Assembly (NCBI RefSeq): GCF_030269605.1
Contig: NZ_BSTQ01000017.1
Span: forward strand, 124,001 to 188,000
Source of the DNA: Lentzea sp. NBRC 105346
GTDB taxonomy: Bacteria > Actinomycetota > Actinomycetes > Mycobacteriales > Pseudonocardiaceae
Direction: 5' to 3'
Length of the DNA: 64,000 bases
Position 1 is the stretch's first letter, and every line of letters starts with the position of its first letter. Both the position numbers and the translations under genes were made by a program. A model generated the notes under the pieces. It was not told the DNA's origin, did not search any database, and saw only the letters and a program-made list of their open reading frames with translations. Shown here in pieces: positions 18,721 through 28,139 of this stretch.

Positions 18721-19661
18721 GCGCGGCGACGCAGCCTGAGGCCGAAGAACAGGGCCAGCGCCAGGACGGTGCCGCCGATGCCGAGCGCGAGCGGCCAGTT
18801 GTCCCACGACGAGACGACCTCGGTGCGCGGCTGTGCGGCCGGGGGAACCGTGGTCGTGGTGGTGGGTGGTGGCGGTTTCGCGAGCGCCGCCGCCCCCGCG
18901 ACCGCGCGGATCGGGGTGCCGGCGCCTTCGGAGGCCGACAGCAGCGTGCCGTCGGGTTCGAACGCGATCGCCTCGCCCTGTGGTTCGTTGGGCAACGGCA
19001 CCCGCACCGGGTCACCGGACAGCGCCTTGACCAGGTCACCGTCCTGGACCGGGAAGAGGTAGGCGTCGGTGTAGGTGCGCAACGCGACGACGGACCCGTC
19101 CTGGGTCTGGGCCGCGCCGGTCACCAGCCGTGAGTCGAGCGTGCCCTCGAGCGGCCCGCCGGGAGTGTCCGTGGACGAGAGCGACACGCGCGCGACCTGT
19201 TCCATCGCGACCGGGGCCGCGGCGTTCAACGGCGCCACCGGCCGGTACACGAGCGCGGAACCGAGGGGCTCCTTGGTGATGATGTACGGGGTGCCGGTCT
19301 TGTCGAGCAGCAGTGCTTCGGCGTCGTGTTTGCCGTCCGGGTAGGTGAGCCGGAACAGCTGCGCGGAGCCGTTGGGCGACACGACGTGGATCGCGACGGT
19401 CTCGCGGGACTTGTTGTTGTCGCCGGTGTCGGCGAGCCACAGCTTGCCGTCCGGTGCGAGGGCCATGTCCTCGACGTCGAACGGGTTCACCGGCGCGGTG
19501 ATGGTCCGCCTGACGACGCAGTCGCGGCCCATCACCTGGATCTTGATGGTGCCGTCGTCGCTGTCGTCGACGGCGTAGAGGTTCTTGCCGTCAGAAGTGA
19601 GCCCGGACAGCTCCTCCGAGCTGACCGGGCACACGTCTACTGGCGGTGGTGGTGCGATCAA
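18717..19661 (-). CDS. Beta-propeller-like protein with C-terminal membrane anchor
   Basis: A 314-residue protein. The body contains repeated strand motifs (GLTSDGKNLYAVDDSDDG, MALAPDGKLWLADTGDN, AIAFEPDGTLLSASEG) typical of a six-bladed propeller similar to phytase-like or NHL folds. A Pro/Thr-rich linker (PPPPTTTTTVPPAA) leads to the single membrane segment PLALGIGGTVLALALFFGL and a basic tail LRLRRRA. The start is TTG 19661, coupled to the hflX stop (TTGA). It gives no signal peptide, which is odd for a protein of this layout. Confidence 0.65.
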   Translation of the reverse strand: MIAPPPPVDVCPVSSEELSGLTSDGKNLYAVDDSDDGTIKIQVMGRDCVVRRTITAPVNPFDVEDMALAPDGKLWLADTGDNNKSRETVAIHVVSPNGSAQLFRLTYPDGKHDAEALLLDKTGTPYIITKEPLGSALVYRPVAPLNAAAPVAMEQVARVSLSSTDTPGGPLEGTLDSRLVTGAAQTQDGSVVALRTYTDAYLFPVQDGDLVKALSGDPVRVPLPNEPQGEAIAFEPDGTLLSASEGAGTPIRAVAGAAALAKPPPPTTTTTVPPAAQPRTEVVSSWDNWPLALGIGGTVLALALFFGLRLRRRA

Positions 19662-21079
19662 GCAGGCGTCCCGTTGACCGAGAACTGCTCCAGCACGCCC
19701 GCCAGGTCCGGGCGGACCCGTGCGGACACCAGCGTGCCGTTCTCGGTGTGCTTCTCCGAGAGGACCTCGCCCTCGCGGTGCACCCGCGCGACGACCTCGC
19801 CGCGCGCGTACGGCACGAGCGCCTCGACCACGACCTCCGGCCGTGGCACGCGGTTCGCGATGACCGTGCGCAGTTCGTCGATGCCGATGCCGGAGTGCGC
19901 CGACACGAACACCGCGTCCGGGAACAGGTGCCGCAGCCGCGCCATGCCGAGCTCGCCGACCGCGTCGATCTTGTTCACCACGAGCAGCTCGGGCGGCATG
20001 GGCGCGTCGCGCTTCTCGTTGATCTCCCGCAGCACCTCGCGCACCGCCGTGACCTGCTTCTCCGGCATGCCGTCGGAGCCGTCGACGACGTGGACCAGCA
20101 GGTCCGAGTCGGCGACCTCCTCCAGCGTCGACCGGAAGGCCTCGACCAGCTGGTGCGGCAGGTGCCGCACGAACCCGACCGTGTCGGTCAGCGTGTACGC
20201 CAGGCCGTCCGGCGTGAGCGCCCGGCGGGTCGTCGGGTCGAGGGTGGCGAACAGCGCGTCCTCCACCAGCACACCCGCGCCCGTCAACGCGTTCAGCAGC
20301 GACGACTTGCCCGCGTTGGTGTAGCCCGCGATCGCGACGCTCGGGACCTCGTTCGCCACGCGCTTGCCGCGCTTGGTCTCCCGGATCACGCTCATCGCGG
20401 CGATCTCGCGGCGCAGCTTGGAGATGCGCGCGCGGATCCGCCGCCGGTCCGTCTCGATCTTGGTCTCACCGGGACCGCGCAGACCCACACCGCCGTTGCC
20501 GCCACCGGCCCGGCCACCGGCCTGCCGGGACAACGTCTCACCCCAACCGCGCAGGCGCGGCATGAGGTACTGCAGCTGGGCCAGTTCGACCTGGGCCTTG
20601 CCCTCCTTCGAGGACGTGTGCTGCGCGAAGATGTCCAGGATCAGCGCGGTCCGGTCGATGACCTTGACCTTCAGCTTCTCCTCCAGCTGGCGCAGCTGGC
20701 CCGGCGACAGCTCACCGTCGCAGATCACCGTGTCCGCGCCGCTGGACAACACCACGTCACGCAGCTCGGTGACCTTGCCGGAGCCGATGTAGGTCGCGGG
20801 ATCGGGGCGGTCGCGCCGCTGCACGACGCCCTCCAGCACCTCCGAACCGGCGGTCTCCGCGAGTCGCGCCAGCTCGGCGAGCGAGGCCTCGGAGTCCGCA
20901 GCGGTCCCCTCGGTCCACACACCGACCAGCACGACCCGTTCCAGGCGCAGCTGCCGGTACTCGACCTCGGTGACGTCCTCGAGCTCTGTCGAGAGCCCGG
21001 CGACCCGGCGAAGCGCGGCACGTTCGGCGAGTTCGAACTCACCGGTGGACAGGTCGTCCCATTCGATGTTTTCCGTCAT
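19658..21079 (-). CDS. hflX: Ribosome-associated GTPase HflX
   Basis: A 473-residue protein. The N-terminal HflX domain (PDPATYIGSGKVTELRD, CDGELSPGQLRQLEE) is followed by the Gly-rich linker GGRAGGGNGGVGLRGPGETKIE and a G domain with P-loop GYTNAGKSSLLNAL, DTVGFVRHLP (G3) and NKID (G4). HflX splits stalled 70S ribosomes under stress. ATG 21079 is preceded by GAAGGG; an in-frame start 66 bp upstream gives a non-conserved extension. Conserved neighbour of dapF-miaA in actinobacteria, though here three genes intervene. Confidence 0.96.
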   Translation of the reverse strand: MTENIEWDDLSTGEFELAERAALRRVAGLSTELEDVTEVEYRQLRLERVVLVGVWTEGTAADSEASLAELARLAETAGSEVLEGVVQRRDRPDPATYIGSGKVTELRDVVLSSGADTVICDGELSPGQLRQLEEKLKVKVIDRTALILDIFAQHTSSKEGKAQVELAQLQYLMPRLRGWGETLSRQAGGRAGGGNGGVGLRGPGETKIETDRRRIRARISKLRREIAAMSVIRETKRGKRVANEVPSVAIAGYTNAGKSSLLNALTGAGVLVEDALFATLDPTTRRALTPDGLAYTLTDTVGFVRHLPHQLVEAFRSTLEEVADSDLLVHVVDGSDGMPEKQVTAVREVLREINEKRDAPMPPELLVVNKIDAVGELGMARLRHLFPDAVFVSAHSGIGIDELRTVIANRVPRPEVVVEALVPYARGEVVARVHREGEVLSEKHTENGTLVSARVRPDLAGVLEQFSVNGTPA

Positions 21080-21107
21080 TTGCCCTTCAGTTTCCCATGG
21101 ATCGGAG

Positions 21108-21596
21108 TCACTCCCCCGGATACACCGCGAGGTAGATCGCGACACGGGGGGCTTCCGGATCCGCCGGCTCTTCGGCCAGCTCTCTCATCAACGCTTCGAG
21201 ACGCCGTTTCAGTTCCTCGGGGTCGGCGTGCACGACCAGCCTGGTCATGTCCACTTCCCCGACGCCGACATCGGCGACCTCGCCCAGGAAAGCGTGCAGC
21301 ATCGCCTGCCCGACGGCGACCATATTTTCGCTGTTGTCCAGTTCCCAGGAGAGCCCGGTGGATCGATACGGGATCTCCTTGGCCCCCCGGTTGCCCGCTC
21401 TAGCCGGCAGGGCCTCCAGGAACCCGGTCGCGACGAGTTTGCGCACGTGGTGCAGCGTCGTGGCGGGGTCCTTCTGGAGCCGATCGGCCAGCTCCTTGTT
21501 GGTGAGCGGCCGCTCGTGGGTCAGCCGGATGATGCGCAGCCTCAGGTCTGAACTGAGGGCCGCGACCTCGTCCGGCGTGGACTTTCTCCTGTGCAC
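21108..21596 (-). CDS. ArsR-like winged-helix regulator
   Basis: A 162-residue protein from GTG 21596 (MHRRKSTPDEVAALSSDLR). The winged helix (about 15-85) contains ERPLTNKELADRLQKDPATT and HHVRKLVATGFLEALPA, the HTH_20/ArsR type. The C-terminal part (AMLHAFLGEVADVGVGE ... PEELKRRLEALMRELAEEP) probably mediates dimerisation or ligand binding. It is divergent from an MFS exporter gene with a strong palindrome in the gap, so it is likely the repressor of that exporter. Confidence 0.85.
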   Translation of the reverse strand: MHRRKSTPDEVAALSSDLRLRIIRLTHERPLTNKELADRLQKDPATTLHHVRKLVATGFLEALPARAGNRGAKEIPYRSTGLSWELDNSENMVAVGQAMLHAFLGEVADVGVGEVDMTRLVVHADPEELKRRLEALMRELAEEPADPEAPRVAIYLAVYPGE

Positions 21597-21609
21597 GGCC
21601 CCGAGTGTA

Positions 21610-21633
21610 AGTGATTGACAGTTTCCAATCACT
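21610..21633. promoter_or_regulatory. Operator palindrome overlapping an MFS promoter
   Basis: AGTGATTG and CAATCACT are perfect inverted arms separated by 8 bp. The left arm overlaps a TTGACA (-35 consensus, 21615-21620) reading towards the MFS gene, so binding of the ArsR-like protein would block its transcription. Confidence 0.75.
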
Positions 21634-21651
21634 CGGCGCAGACTGCGTGTC

Positions 21652-22893
21652 ATGGCACTGCGGGGGCACCAGGACTTCAGCCGGTTGTGGACCGGCGAGA
21701 CCATCAGCCAGTTCGGCGCGATCCTCGGGTACACGGTGTTCCCGCTGCTCGCGGCCCAGTTGCTGCACGCGTCGCCGTTCGAGATGGGGCTGCTCGAGGC
21801 GGCGCTGATGAGCGCGTTCCTGGTGATCGGGCTGCCCGCGGGCGTGTGGGTGGACCGGATGCGGCGCCGGCCGTTGATGATCGCGATGGACCTGCTTCGC
21901 GCTGCCTTGGTGCTGACCGTGCCGATCGCGTGGTGGCTGGACGCGCTGACGCTGCCGCACCTGATCGTCATGGCGCTGTTCCTGGGCGTGTGCACGGTGT
22001 TCTTCGACGTCGCGTACCAGTCGTACCTGCCATCGCTGGTCGGCCGGGACCACCTGGTCGAGGGCAACGCGAAGCTGCAGGCCAGCGCCTCGGTGGTCGA
22101 GGTGACCGGGCCGGGGCTCGGCGGTTTCGCGGTGCAGTTCCTGGGCGCGGCGAACGCGGTGCTCGCGACCGGCGTCGGGTACCTGAGCTCGGCGTTCTTC
22201 CTGTGGCGGATTCGCGCGGCCGAGCCCACGCCGGTGCGGCACGAGTCGCCGAACCTGGTGCGCGAGGTCCGGGAGGGCCTGGCGTTCGTGTTCTCGAACC
22301 GGACGCTGCGGGCGATCGTGGGCTGCACCGGCACCGCGAACCTGTTCAACGGCGTGCGGATGGCCGTGCTCGTGCTGTTCCTGGTGCGCACGCTGGACCT
22401 GACGGCGGCGCAGGCGGGCCTGGTGTTCAGCTTCGGCGGGCTCGGCGGTGTGCTCGGTGCGCTGACCGCGACGCGCGTGCAGAAGTGGGTCGGCCAGGCG
22501 CGGCTGATCTGGGTGTCGATGGTGGTGACGTCGCCGGCGCCGTTGCTCATGCCGCTCGCGGGGCCGGGGTTGCGGATGGGGTTCGCGCTCGCCTCGGTAT
22601 TCGTCTTCGGATACGGCGTGATCGTCTACAACATCGCCCAGGTCAGCTATCGGCAGGCGATCTGCCCGGACCACCTGCTCGGCCGGATGAACGCCAGCAT
22701 CCGCTGGGTCGTGTGGGGCGCGCAGCCGATCGGCGCGCTGGCCGGTGGCGTGATCGGCGAGTGGATCGGCATCGTCGGCACGCTGTGGGTGTCGGCGATC
22801 GGCGGAACGCTCGCGAGTCTGTGGGTCGTGCTGTCACCGTTGAGGACGATGCGCGACATACCGGAGATCTCTAGCGTCAAATCCCATGGTTGA
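21652..22893 (+). CDS. MFS exporter (EntS/MFS_3 type)
   Basis: A 413-residue protein with about 12 hydrophobic segments; it starts MALRGHQDFSRLWTGETISQFG, typical of the EntS-like group that exports siderophores, macrolides or other drugs. The loop between segments 2 and 3 carries the motif-A residues GVWVDRMRRRPLM. It is controlled, by position, by the divergent ArsR-like regulator. Its stop overlaps the next gene's start by 8 bp, suggesting cotranscription with the gluconolactonase-like gene. Confidence 0.88.
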   Translation: MALRGHQDFSRLWTGETISQFGAILGYTVFPLLAAQLLHASPFEMGLLEAALMSAFLVIGLPAGVWVDRMRRRPLMIAMDLLRAALVLTVPIAWWLDALTLPHLIVMALFLGVCTVFFDVAYQSYLPSLVGRDHLVEGNAKLQASASVVEVTGPGLGGFAVQFLGAANAVLATGVGYLSSAFFLWRIRAAEPTPVRHESPNLVREVREGLAFVFSNRTLRAIVGCTGTANLFNGVRMAVLVLFLVRTLDLTAAQAGLVFSFGGLGGVLGALTATRVQKWVGQARLIWVSMVVTSPAPLLMPLAGPGLRMGFALASVFVFGYGVIVYNIAQVSYRQAICPDHLLGRMNASIRWVVWGAQPIGALAGGVIGEWIGIVGTLWVSAIGGTLASLWVVLSPLRTMRDIPEISSVKSHG

Positions 22894-23767
22894 TACAAGC
22901 GTGCTGCGGGACGGGCTCTACTTCGGCGAAGGACCCCGGTGCGGACCCGACGGACGGTTGTTCTACTCCGACTTCTATGCGCACGAGGTCCGCGCGATCG
23001 ACATCGACACCGGCGACGACGAACTCGTCTGCACGGTCGACGGCCAGCCGTCCGGACTGGGCTGGCTTCCCGACGGCCGCATGCTCGTCGTCTCCATGCT
23101 CGACCGCCGCGTGCTGCGCCTGGAACCCACCGGCGAGCTCGTCGAGCACGGCGATATATCGCATATTGCATCCTTCCACGCGAACGACATGCTCGTCGAC
23201 GACGCCGGCCGCGCCTACGTCGGCAACTTCGGCTTCGACCTGCACGGCCTCATCGACGAGGTCGGCATCCCCGCGCTGCTCGACCCGTCCTACGACCCGC
23301 CGGGCGCGTCGCTCGCGCTCATCAGGCCCGACGGCGACGTCGTCGTCGCGGCCGAGGACCTGAAGTTCCCCAACGGCACGGTCCGTATACAGAATGCAGA
23401 ATCCAATATATTGGTTATCGCCGAGACGATCGCCTTCCGGCTGACGGCGTTCGACGTCGCCGACGACGGCACCCTGTCTAACCGGCGGGTGTGGGCCGAC
23501 GTCAAGGAACACGGGATCGCCCCCGACGGCACCTGTGCCGACGGCGACGGCATCTGGGTCGCGCCGGCACTGCAGGCGGCGGCGTACCGCGTCACCGAGG
23601 GCGGGAAGGTGACGCACCGCGTGGAGACGACGCAGCCGTGCTTCGCCGTCGCCGTCGTCGGCGACACGCTGGTGTGCGTGACGGCGCCCGACTCACATCC
23701 GCGGATCGCGGCCGCCGAACGCCAGGGGAAGCTGGAGACCTACCGGATCGAGTCCCACCAGGCCTGA
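22886..23767 (+). CDS. SMP-30/gluconolactonase family protein
   Basis: A 293-residue six-bladed propeller. Expected metal ligands are visible: Glu in FGEGPRC (about 15), Asn in FHANDML (about 97), Asn in FPNGTVR (about 163) and Asp in PDGTCADGDGI. Family members hydrolyse lactones such as gluconolactone; that would feed the Entner-Doudoroff enzymes encoded at 43.9 kb, but the substrate is not proven. Two AT-rich patches with rare codons (ATA, TTG, ATT) lie in frame at about residues 90-97 and 168-177 and match the dispersed palindromic repeat. The 3' end overlaps the convergent dapF gene by 28 bp. Confidence 0.85.
   Translation: MVDTSVLRDGLYFGEGPRCGPDGRLFYSDFYAHEVRAIDIDTGDDELVCTVDGQPSGLGWLPDGRMLVVSMLDRRVLRLEPTGELVEHGDISHIASFHANDMLVDDAGRAYVGNFGFDLHGLIDEVGIPALLDPSYDPPGASLALIRPDGDVVVAAEDLKFPNGTVRIQNAESNILVIAETIAFRLTAFDVADDGTLSNRRVWADVKEHGIAPDGTCADGDGIWVAPALQAAAYRVTEGGKVTHRVETTQPCFAVAVVGDTLVCVTAPDSHPRIAAAERQGKLETYRIESHQA
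23153..23176 (+). repeat. AT-rich dispersed repeat, diverged in-frame copy (copy B)
   Basis: GATATATCGCATATTGCATC and the following bases through CCTT match copy A (2466-2488) at 18 of 23 positions, including the shared TGCATCCTT end. It encodes DISHIAS within the gluconolactonase-like protein. Confidence 0.5.
23386..23414 (-). repeat. AT-rich dispersed repeat, in-frame copy (copy C, inverted)
   Basis: Read on the minus strand it begins CCAATATATTGGATTCTGCA, against CCAATATATTGCGTTCTGCA inside edd: only two differences. On the plus strand it encodes IQNAESNIL at about residue 168 of the gluconolactonase-like protein. Confidence 0.75.
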
Positions 23768-24537
23768 TCGAGCTCACCGCGGGCCACCAGCACGGCCGGG
23801 CCGGTCAGCGTGGACGTCGTTCCCTCGATCACGACGGTCACCTGACCGCCCAGCACGTCGACGGTCGCCTTGCCGGAGCTCTGGCCGATGCCCCACAGCC
23901 AGGACGCGACGGCGGCGACCGTCCCCGTCCCGCAGGACCGGGTCTCGCCCACGCCGCGTTCGTGCACGCGCATGCGCAGGGCGCCCTCGTCGAGGACGTT
24001 GACGAACTCGACGTTCACGCCGTGCGGGAACATCGCGGGGTCGTGGCCGGGTGGCACGGTCAGGTCGAACTCGTCGACCGGCACGTCGGTGACGCACGCG
24101 AGGTGCGGGTTGCCCATGTCGACGGCGACGCCGGCGAAGCCCCGGCCGTCGACGGCCGCCAGCGAGGCGCCCACGACCTTGGCCGGGCCCATGTCGACCG
24201 TCACGGAGCCATCGGGGTGCGTGACGACGGGCTTCTCCCCCGCCCTGGTGTCGACGACGAACTCGCCCTCCGGCTGCAGGCCGGCGTCCACCAGGTACCT
24301 GGCGAACACACGCACGCCGTTGCCGCACATCTCGGCGATCGAGCCGTCGGCGTTGCGGTAGTCCATGAACCACTGGCCGGCATCACCTCGCACGACCCGC
24401 AGCACGCCGTCCGCGCCGAGACCGCGCTGGCGGTCGCACAGCGCGCGCACGCGGGCGTCGGTCAGGTCCAGCTTGCCTTCGAGGTCGGGCAGGATCACGA
24501 AGTCGTTCTCCGTGCCGTGCCCCTTCACGAACTCCAC
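23740..24537 (-). CDS. dapF: Diaminopimelate epimerase DapF
   Basis: A 265-residue protein, normal length. The two catalytic Cys are in [11 protein letters not shown] (about 75) and [11 protein letters not shown] (about 217). It interconverts LL- and meso-diaminopimelate for lysine and peptidoglycan synthesis. It starts 13 bp inside the end of miaA (24537 against stop 24525), the usual actinobacterial miaA-dapF arrangement. Confidence 0.97.
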   Translation of the reverse strand: MEFVKGHGTENDFVILPDLEGKLDLTDARVRALCDRQRGLGADGVLRVVRGDAGQWFMDYRNADGSIAEMCGNGVRVFARYLVDAGLQPEGEFVVDTRAGEKPVVTHPDGSVTVDMGPAKVVGASLAAVDGRGFAGVAVDMGNPHLACVTDVPVDEFDLTVPPGHDPAMFPHGVNVEFVNVLDEGALRMRVHERGVGETRSCGTGTVAAVASWLWGIGQSSGKATVDVLGGQVTVVIEGTTSTLTGPAVLVARGELDQAWWDSIR

Positions 24538-25430
24538 GTGACCAGGTTACTTGCCGCGTCCAAAAGATCTTCGCGGGAGCCGTCGAGCCAGGTGGTCCGG
24601 TCGTCCCGCCGGAACCACGAGCGCTGCCTGCGCACGAACCGGCGGGTGGCGCGCTTCGTCTCGGCAACGGCCTCGTCGATCGTGCACTCACCGTCCAATG
24701 CGGACAGCACCTGCTGGTACCCGAGCGCGCGGGAGGCGGTCTTGCCGGACCGGAGGTCCGGGAGCAGGCCGCGCACCTCGTCCACCAAACCATCAGCGAA
24801 CATGAGGTCCACGCGGCGGTCAACGCGCGAGTCCAGTTCGGACACCTCGCGGTCGACCCCGATCAGGATGGTGCCGTAGCGCGCGGGACCGGGTTTCGGG
24901 AGCTGAGCGGAGAACGGCTCGCCGGTCAGCTCGATGACCTCCAGCGCACGCACGATCCGGCGGGTGTTGGACGGCAGGATCGCCGCCGCCGCGACCGGGT
25001 CCAACGACACGAGCCGCTCGTACAGCACGCCCGCGCCGGCCGAGAGAAGCTCGGCCTCCAACCTGGCCCGGACGGCGTCGTCGGTGCCGGGAAAGCGGAG
25101 GTCGTCGAGCACGGCCTGCACGTACAGCCCGGAGCCGCCCGCGAGGATGGGCGGCTTCCCGAGATCCAGCAGCTTCTCGATGACGGCCCGCGTGTCGCGC
25201 TGGTAGGCGGCGACCGACGCGGTCTCGGTGACGTCGAGGACGTCGAGCAGGTGGTGCGGCACGCCGCGGCGTTCCGCGAGCGACATCTTCGCGGTGCCGA
25301 TGTCCATGCCGCGGTAGAGCTGCATGGCGTCGGCGTTGACGACCTCACCGCCGAACCGCAGCGCGAGCGACACGGCCAGGTCGGACTTGCCGGTGGCGGT
25401 GGGACCGACGACCGCGATGGGCGTGATCAC
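24525..25430 (-). CDS. miaA: tRNA dimethylallyltransferase MiaA
   Basis: A 301-residue protein. P-loop [13 protein letters not shown] (8-20), then [19 protein letters not shown] and the conserved [14 protein letters not shown]. It transfers an isoprenyl group to A37 of tRNAs reading UNN codons, the substrate step for MiaB encoded upstream. GTG 25430 lies in a GTGA overlap with the upstream LigB-like gene, so a longer in-frame start was rejected. Confidence 0.96.
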   Translation of the reverse strand: MITPIAVVGPTATGKSDLAVSLALRFGGEVVNADAMQLYRGMDIGTAKMSLAERRGVPHHLLDVLDVTETASVAAYQRDTRAVIEKLLDLGKPPILAGGSGLYVQAVLDDLRFPGTDDAVRARLEAELLSAGAGVLYERLVSLDPVAAAAILPSNTRRIVRALEVIELTGEPFSAQLPKPGPARYGTILIGVDREVSELDSRVDRRVDLMFADGLVDEVRGLLPDLRSGKTASRALGYQQVLSALDGECTIDEAVAETKRATRRFVRRQRSWFRRDDRTTWLDGSREDLLDAASNLVTWSS

Positions 25431-26113
25431 GAGCGCTCCCACACGGCGACGTGGTAGCCGACGCCGAAGGGCGCGTAGAACTCGGCACGCGTGCACTGCC
25501 ACGGTCCCGGCACTCCGGCGAGCACCTGCCACGCCGGCACGCCCTGCGCGCCGAGCTCGCGAGCCAGATCGAGGTCGATGGCCAGAATCCCGTCGGTGTC
25601 AGAGGTTTTGAGCAGCCGGTGGACGTGCTCGTCGAACGGTCCCGAACGCTCGTCGTTTCCGCCGGGCGAGCGCAAACCATGGCGGATCGAACCGTCGCCC
25701 AGTACGAGCAGGCCCACCTCGCCGGGTTCGTCGTCCAGGCGCCGTCCAATTGAGACACATTCGGCCGACGACACGAAACGGGGGACGACTTCGACGTGTG
25801 ACACCTCGGCTGCGCAGCGTTCCCGCAGCCAGGCCGCCACGAGCACGGGCAGCGGAACATCGGTCGCGGAAGGTCCGTCACCCCCCAGTGACACCTTCAC
25901 ATCGACGCCATAACCGAGAAAAGTTCCGTTCGTGGCAGGTCCGAAGCGTGCTGGACCCGCGTCGTCGACCGCGACGGCGACCCATCGGCGAGGCAGTTCT
26001 CCTGCCGCCGCAAGGGTTGCGGCCCGCAGCTCGGCGGTTTCGGCGGCGGCTCCCGCGACCAGTTCGGGGACGAGCAGGGGCGGGTGCGGGACGACCGCGG
26101 CACGCGTGATCAC
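25427..26113 (-). CDS. LigB-like (class III extradiol dioxygenase fold) protein, Rv2728c type
   Basis: A 228-residue protein starting [19 protein letters not shown]; the His in VVPHPPLL is the usual first metal ligand of the LigB/MEMO fold, and [10 protein letters not shown] near residue 150 is the second region. Its role is unknown. It is a conserved actinobacterial neighbour of miaA (Rv2728c in M. tuberculosis), which suggests a link to tRNA modification or only to conserved operon order. Overlaps miaA by 4 bp. Confidence 0.8.
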   Translation of the reverse strand: MITRAAVVPHPPLLVPELVAGAAAETAELRAATLAAAGELPRRWVAVAVDDAGPARFGPATNGTFLGYGVDVKVSLGGDGPSATDVPLPVLVAAWLRERCAAEVSHVEVVPRFVSSAECVSIGRRLDDEPGEVGLLVLGDGSIRHGLRSPGGNDERSGPFDEHVHRLLKTSDTDGILAIDLDLARELGAQGVPAWQVLAGVPGPWQCTRAEFYAPFGVGYHVAVWERS

Positions 26114-26283
26114 GACGAACCAGGCTACCTATCGTGGACTCCCAGTACCGAGTCGAGCTCTGACCTGTTTGAATGCGCGCGGGGTACTGGGGACTATGGA
26201 ACCCCCGGTACCCGGACGCATCGGCCTCGCCGCTGGCGGGGCGCTCGTGGCTGGCACGGGCACCAGATGGGAGGAAACCGGCG

Positions 26284-27597
26284 ATGTCGGAGCAGGACAG
26301 CACACCTTCGGTTGAGGGTGTAGTCGAGGAAACGCCGAAGGAGACCGTGCAGGCGACGCCTCCGGCCGTTCCCGTGGCATCGGACCACCCTGACCGCTGG
26401 GGCCGCGTGGACGCGGACGGCACCGTGTACGTGAAGACCGCCGACGGTGAACGCGCGGTCGGCTCGTGGCAGGCCGGTGAGCCGACCGAGGGACTCGCGC
26501 ACTTCGCCAGGCGGTTCGACGACATCCGCACCGAGGTCGAGCTGCTGGTGACGCGGCTCGAGTCGGGCGCGGGCGACCCCAAGCACGCGATGACGAGCGC
26601 CAAGCACGTCAAGGAGACCCTCGCGGAGGCCGCGGTCGTCGGCGACCTCGAGGCGCTCGCGCGGCGCGTCGACCACGTGCTCGCCCGGGCCGAGGTGGGG
26701 CTGGAGAAGGCGAAGGAGGCCAAGGAGGCCGCCCGCGCCCAGTCCGTGGCCCGCAAGCAGGCGCTGGTCGAGGAGGCCGAGTCGCTGGCCAACGAGTCGA
26801 CCCAGTGGAAGGTCGCGGGCGACCGCCTGCGCCAGATCCTCGACGAGTGGAAGACGATCCGCGGTGTCGACCGCAAGACCGACGAGCAGCTCTGGCGCCG
26901 GTTCTCCAAGGCCCGCGACGCGTTCAACCGCCGCCGCGGCTCCCACTTCGCGGACCTCGACCGGCAGCGCTCGGTCGCGAAGACCCGCAAGCAGGAGCTG
27001 GTCGAGGAGGCCGAGAAGCTCATCGACTCCGACGACTGGGGCCCCACGGCCGGTCGCTACAAGGAGCTGATGGTCGAGTGGAAGGCCGCCGGGCGTGCGC
27101 CCAAGGAGGCCGACGACGCCCTCTGGCAGCGCTTCCGCGCCGCCCAGGACGCGTTCTTCCAGAAGCGGTCCGAGGCGTTCTCCGAACGTGACGCCGAGTT
27201 CGCGGCCAACGCGAAGCTGAAGGAAGAGCTGCTGGCCGAGGCCGAGCAGATCGACCCGTCGCACGACCTCGAGTCGGCCCGCCAGCACCTGTACAAGATC
27301 CAGGAGCGCTGGGACGCCATCGGCAAGGTGCCGCGTGAGCGCATCCGCGAGCTCGAGGGCAAGCTGCGCGCGGTCGAGGAGAAGGTCCGCACGGCCGTCG
27401 ACGCCCAGTGGCGCCGCTCCGACCCCGAGGCCGAGGCCCGCGTCGCGCAGTTCCGCGAGCGCGTCGAGGAGTTCGAGGCCAAGGCGACCAAAGCACGTGC
27501 CGCGGGCGACAAGCGCCGGGCCGAGCAGGCCGAGGCGCAGGCCGCCCAGTGGCGCGAGTGGCTCGCCGCCGCCGAGCAGGCCCTCGCCACCCGCTAG
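26284..27597 (+). CDS. DUF349 coiled-coil protein
   Basis: A 437-residue protein. An acidic N-terminal tail (about 1-35) and a short beta region (WGRVDADGTVYVKTADGERAVG) lead into repeated DUF349 units marked by W-K motifs and LWRRFSKARDAFNRRR or LWQRFRAAQDAFFQKR. The rest is strongly predicted coiled coil rich in Ala, Glu, Lys and Arg, including the C-terminus. DUF349 proteins are conserved next to miaA/miaB in actinobacteria (Rv2731); the function is not established. ATG 26284 with GGGAGGAAACC upstream was chosen over an earlier in-frame start. Confidence 0.88.
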   Translation: MSEQDSTPSVEGVVEETPKETVQATPPAVPVASDHPDRWGRVDADGTVYVKTADGERAVGSWQAGEPTEGLAHFARRFDDIRTEVELLVTRLESGAGDPKHAMTSAKHVKETLAEAAVVGDLEALARRVDHVLARAEVGLEKAKEAKEAARAQSVARKQALVEEAESLANESTQWKVAGDRLRQILDEWKTIRGVDRKTDEQLWRRFSKARDAFNRRRGSHFADLDRQRSVAKTRKQELVEEAEKLIDSDDWGPTAGRYKELMVEWKAAGRAPKEADDALWQRFRAAQDAFFQKRSEAFSERDAEFAANAKLKEELLAEAEQIDPSHDLESARQHLYKIQERWDAIGKVPRERIRELEGKLRAVEEKVRTAVDAQWRRSDPEAEARVAQFRERVEEFEAKATKARAAGDKRRAEQAEAQAAQWREWLAAAEQALATR

Positions 27598-27606
27598 TCA
27601 GAAGTG

Positions 27607-27657
27607 CCGTTAGGGGCACCCTTGCGACATCTGATGTCGCAAGGGTGCCCCTAACGG
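27607..27657. terminator. 51-bp perfect palindrome, probable bidirectional terminator
   Basis: Two 25-nt arms (CCGTTAGGGGCACCCTTGCG then ACATC) pair without mismatch around a single T. It lies between the convergent DUF349 gene and the small membrane-protein gene, ending 2 bp before the latter's stop. The arm is longer and more perfect than usual for a terminator. Confidence 0.75.
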
Positions 27658-27659
27658 TC

Positions 27660-28139
27660 TTACAGGCGTGGCGGACGGGAAGCGGCGATGCGCAGCCACT
27701 TCACCAGCAGCACGATCACCGCGATCACGGCCAGCACCAGCCCGAACCCAGGCCCAGGCCCCGGCGTCTTGTTGCTGGTCGTCGTCTGCTGCGACCAGAT
27801 CGACAGCACGCCGATCACGGACCCGGCGAACAGCCCGAGCGCGCAGACCCAGGCCATCCCCCACCGCCGCGTGACGAGTCCGATCCCGGATCCGAGCACA
27901 CCCACGACGAGCGCCACGAACACGAACAGCCGGGGCAGGAAGCCGACCAGCGGGTCGCCGAGCAGCACCGAGAGCCCGCGCACCGACCCCACCCACGGCA
28001 TGATCAGCGACAACAGGATCGCGAGCACCGAGATCGCGATCGTCAGAGCGCCGGCACCGGGGTCGATCCGCCGGGCGACGTCGCGTTCCACCTCGTCGAT
28101 CTCCTCGCCGTATGCGGCGAGGTCGTCCGGATCGCTCAC
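27660..28139 (-). CDS. Conserved four-segment membrane protein (Rv2732c position)
   Basis: A 159-residue protein. Residues 1-30 are cytoplasmic and acidic ([23 protein letters not shown]), followed by four hydrophobic segments: [57 protein letters not shown] and [16 protein letters not shown]. Function unknown. It is translationally coupled to miaB (GTGA overlap), as is the Rv2732c gene in mycobacteria. Confidence 0.8.
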   Translation of the reverse strand: MSDPDDLAAYGEEIDEVERDVARRIDPGAGALTIAISVLAILLSLIMPWVGSVRGLSVLLGDPLVGFLPRLFVFVALVVGVLGSGIGLVTRRWGMAWVCALGLFAGSVIGVLSIWSQQTTTSNKTPGPGPGFGLVLAVIAVIVLLVKWLRIAASRPPRL

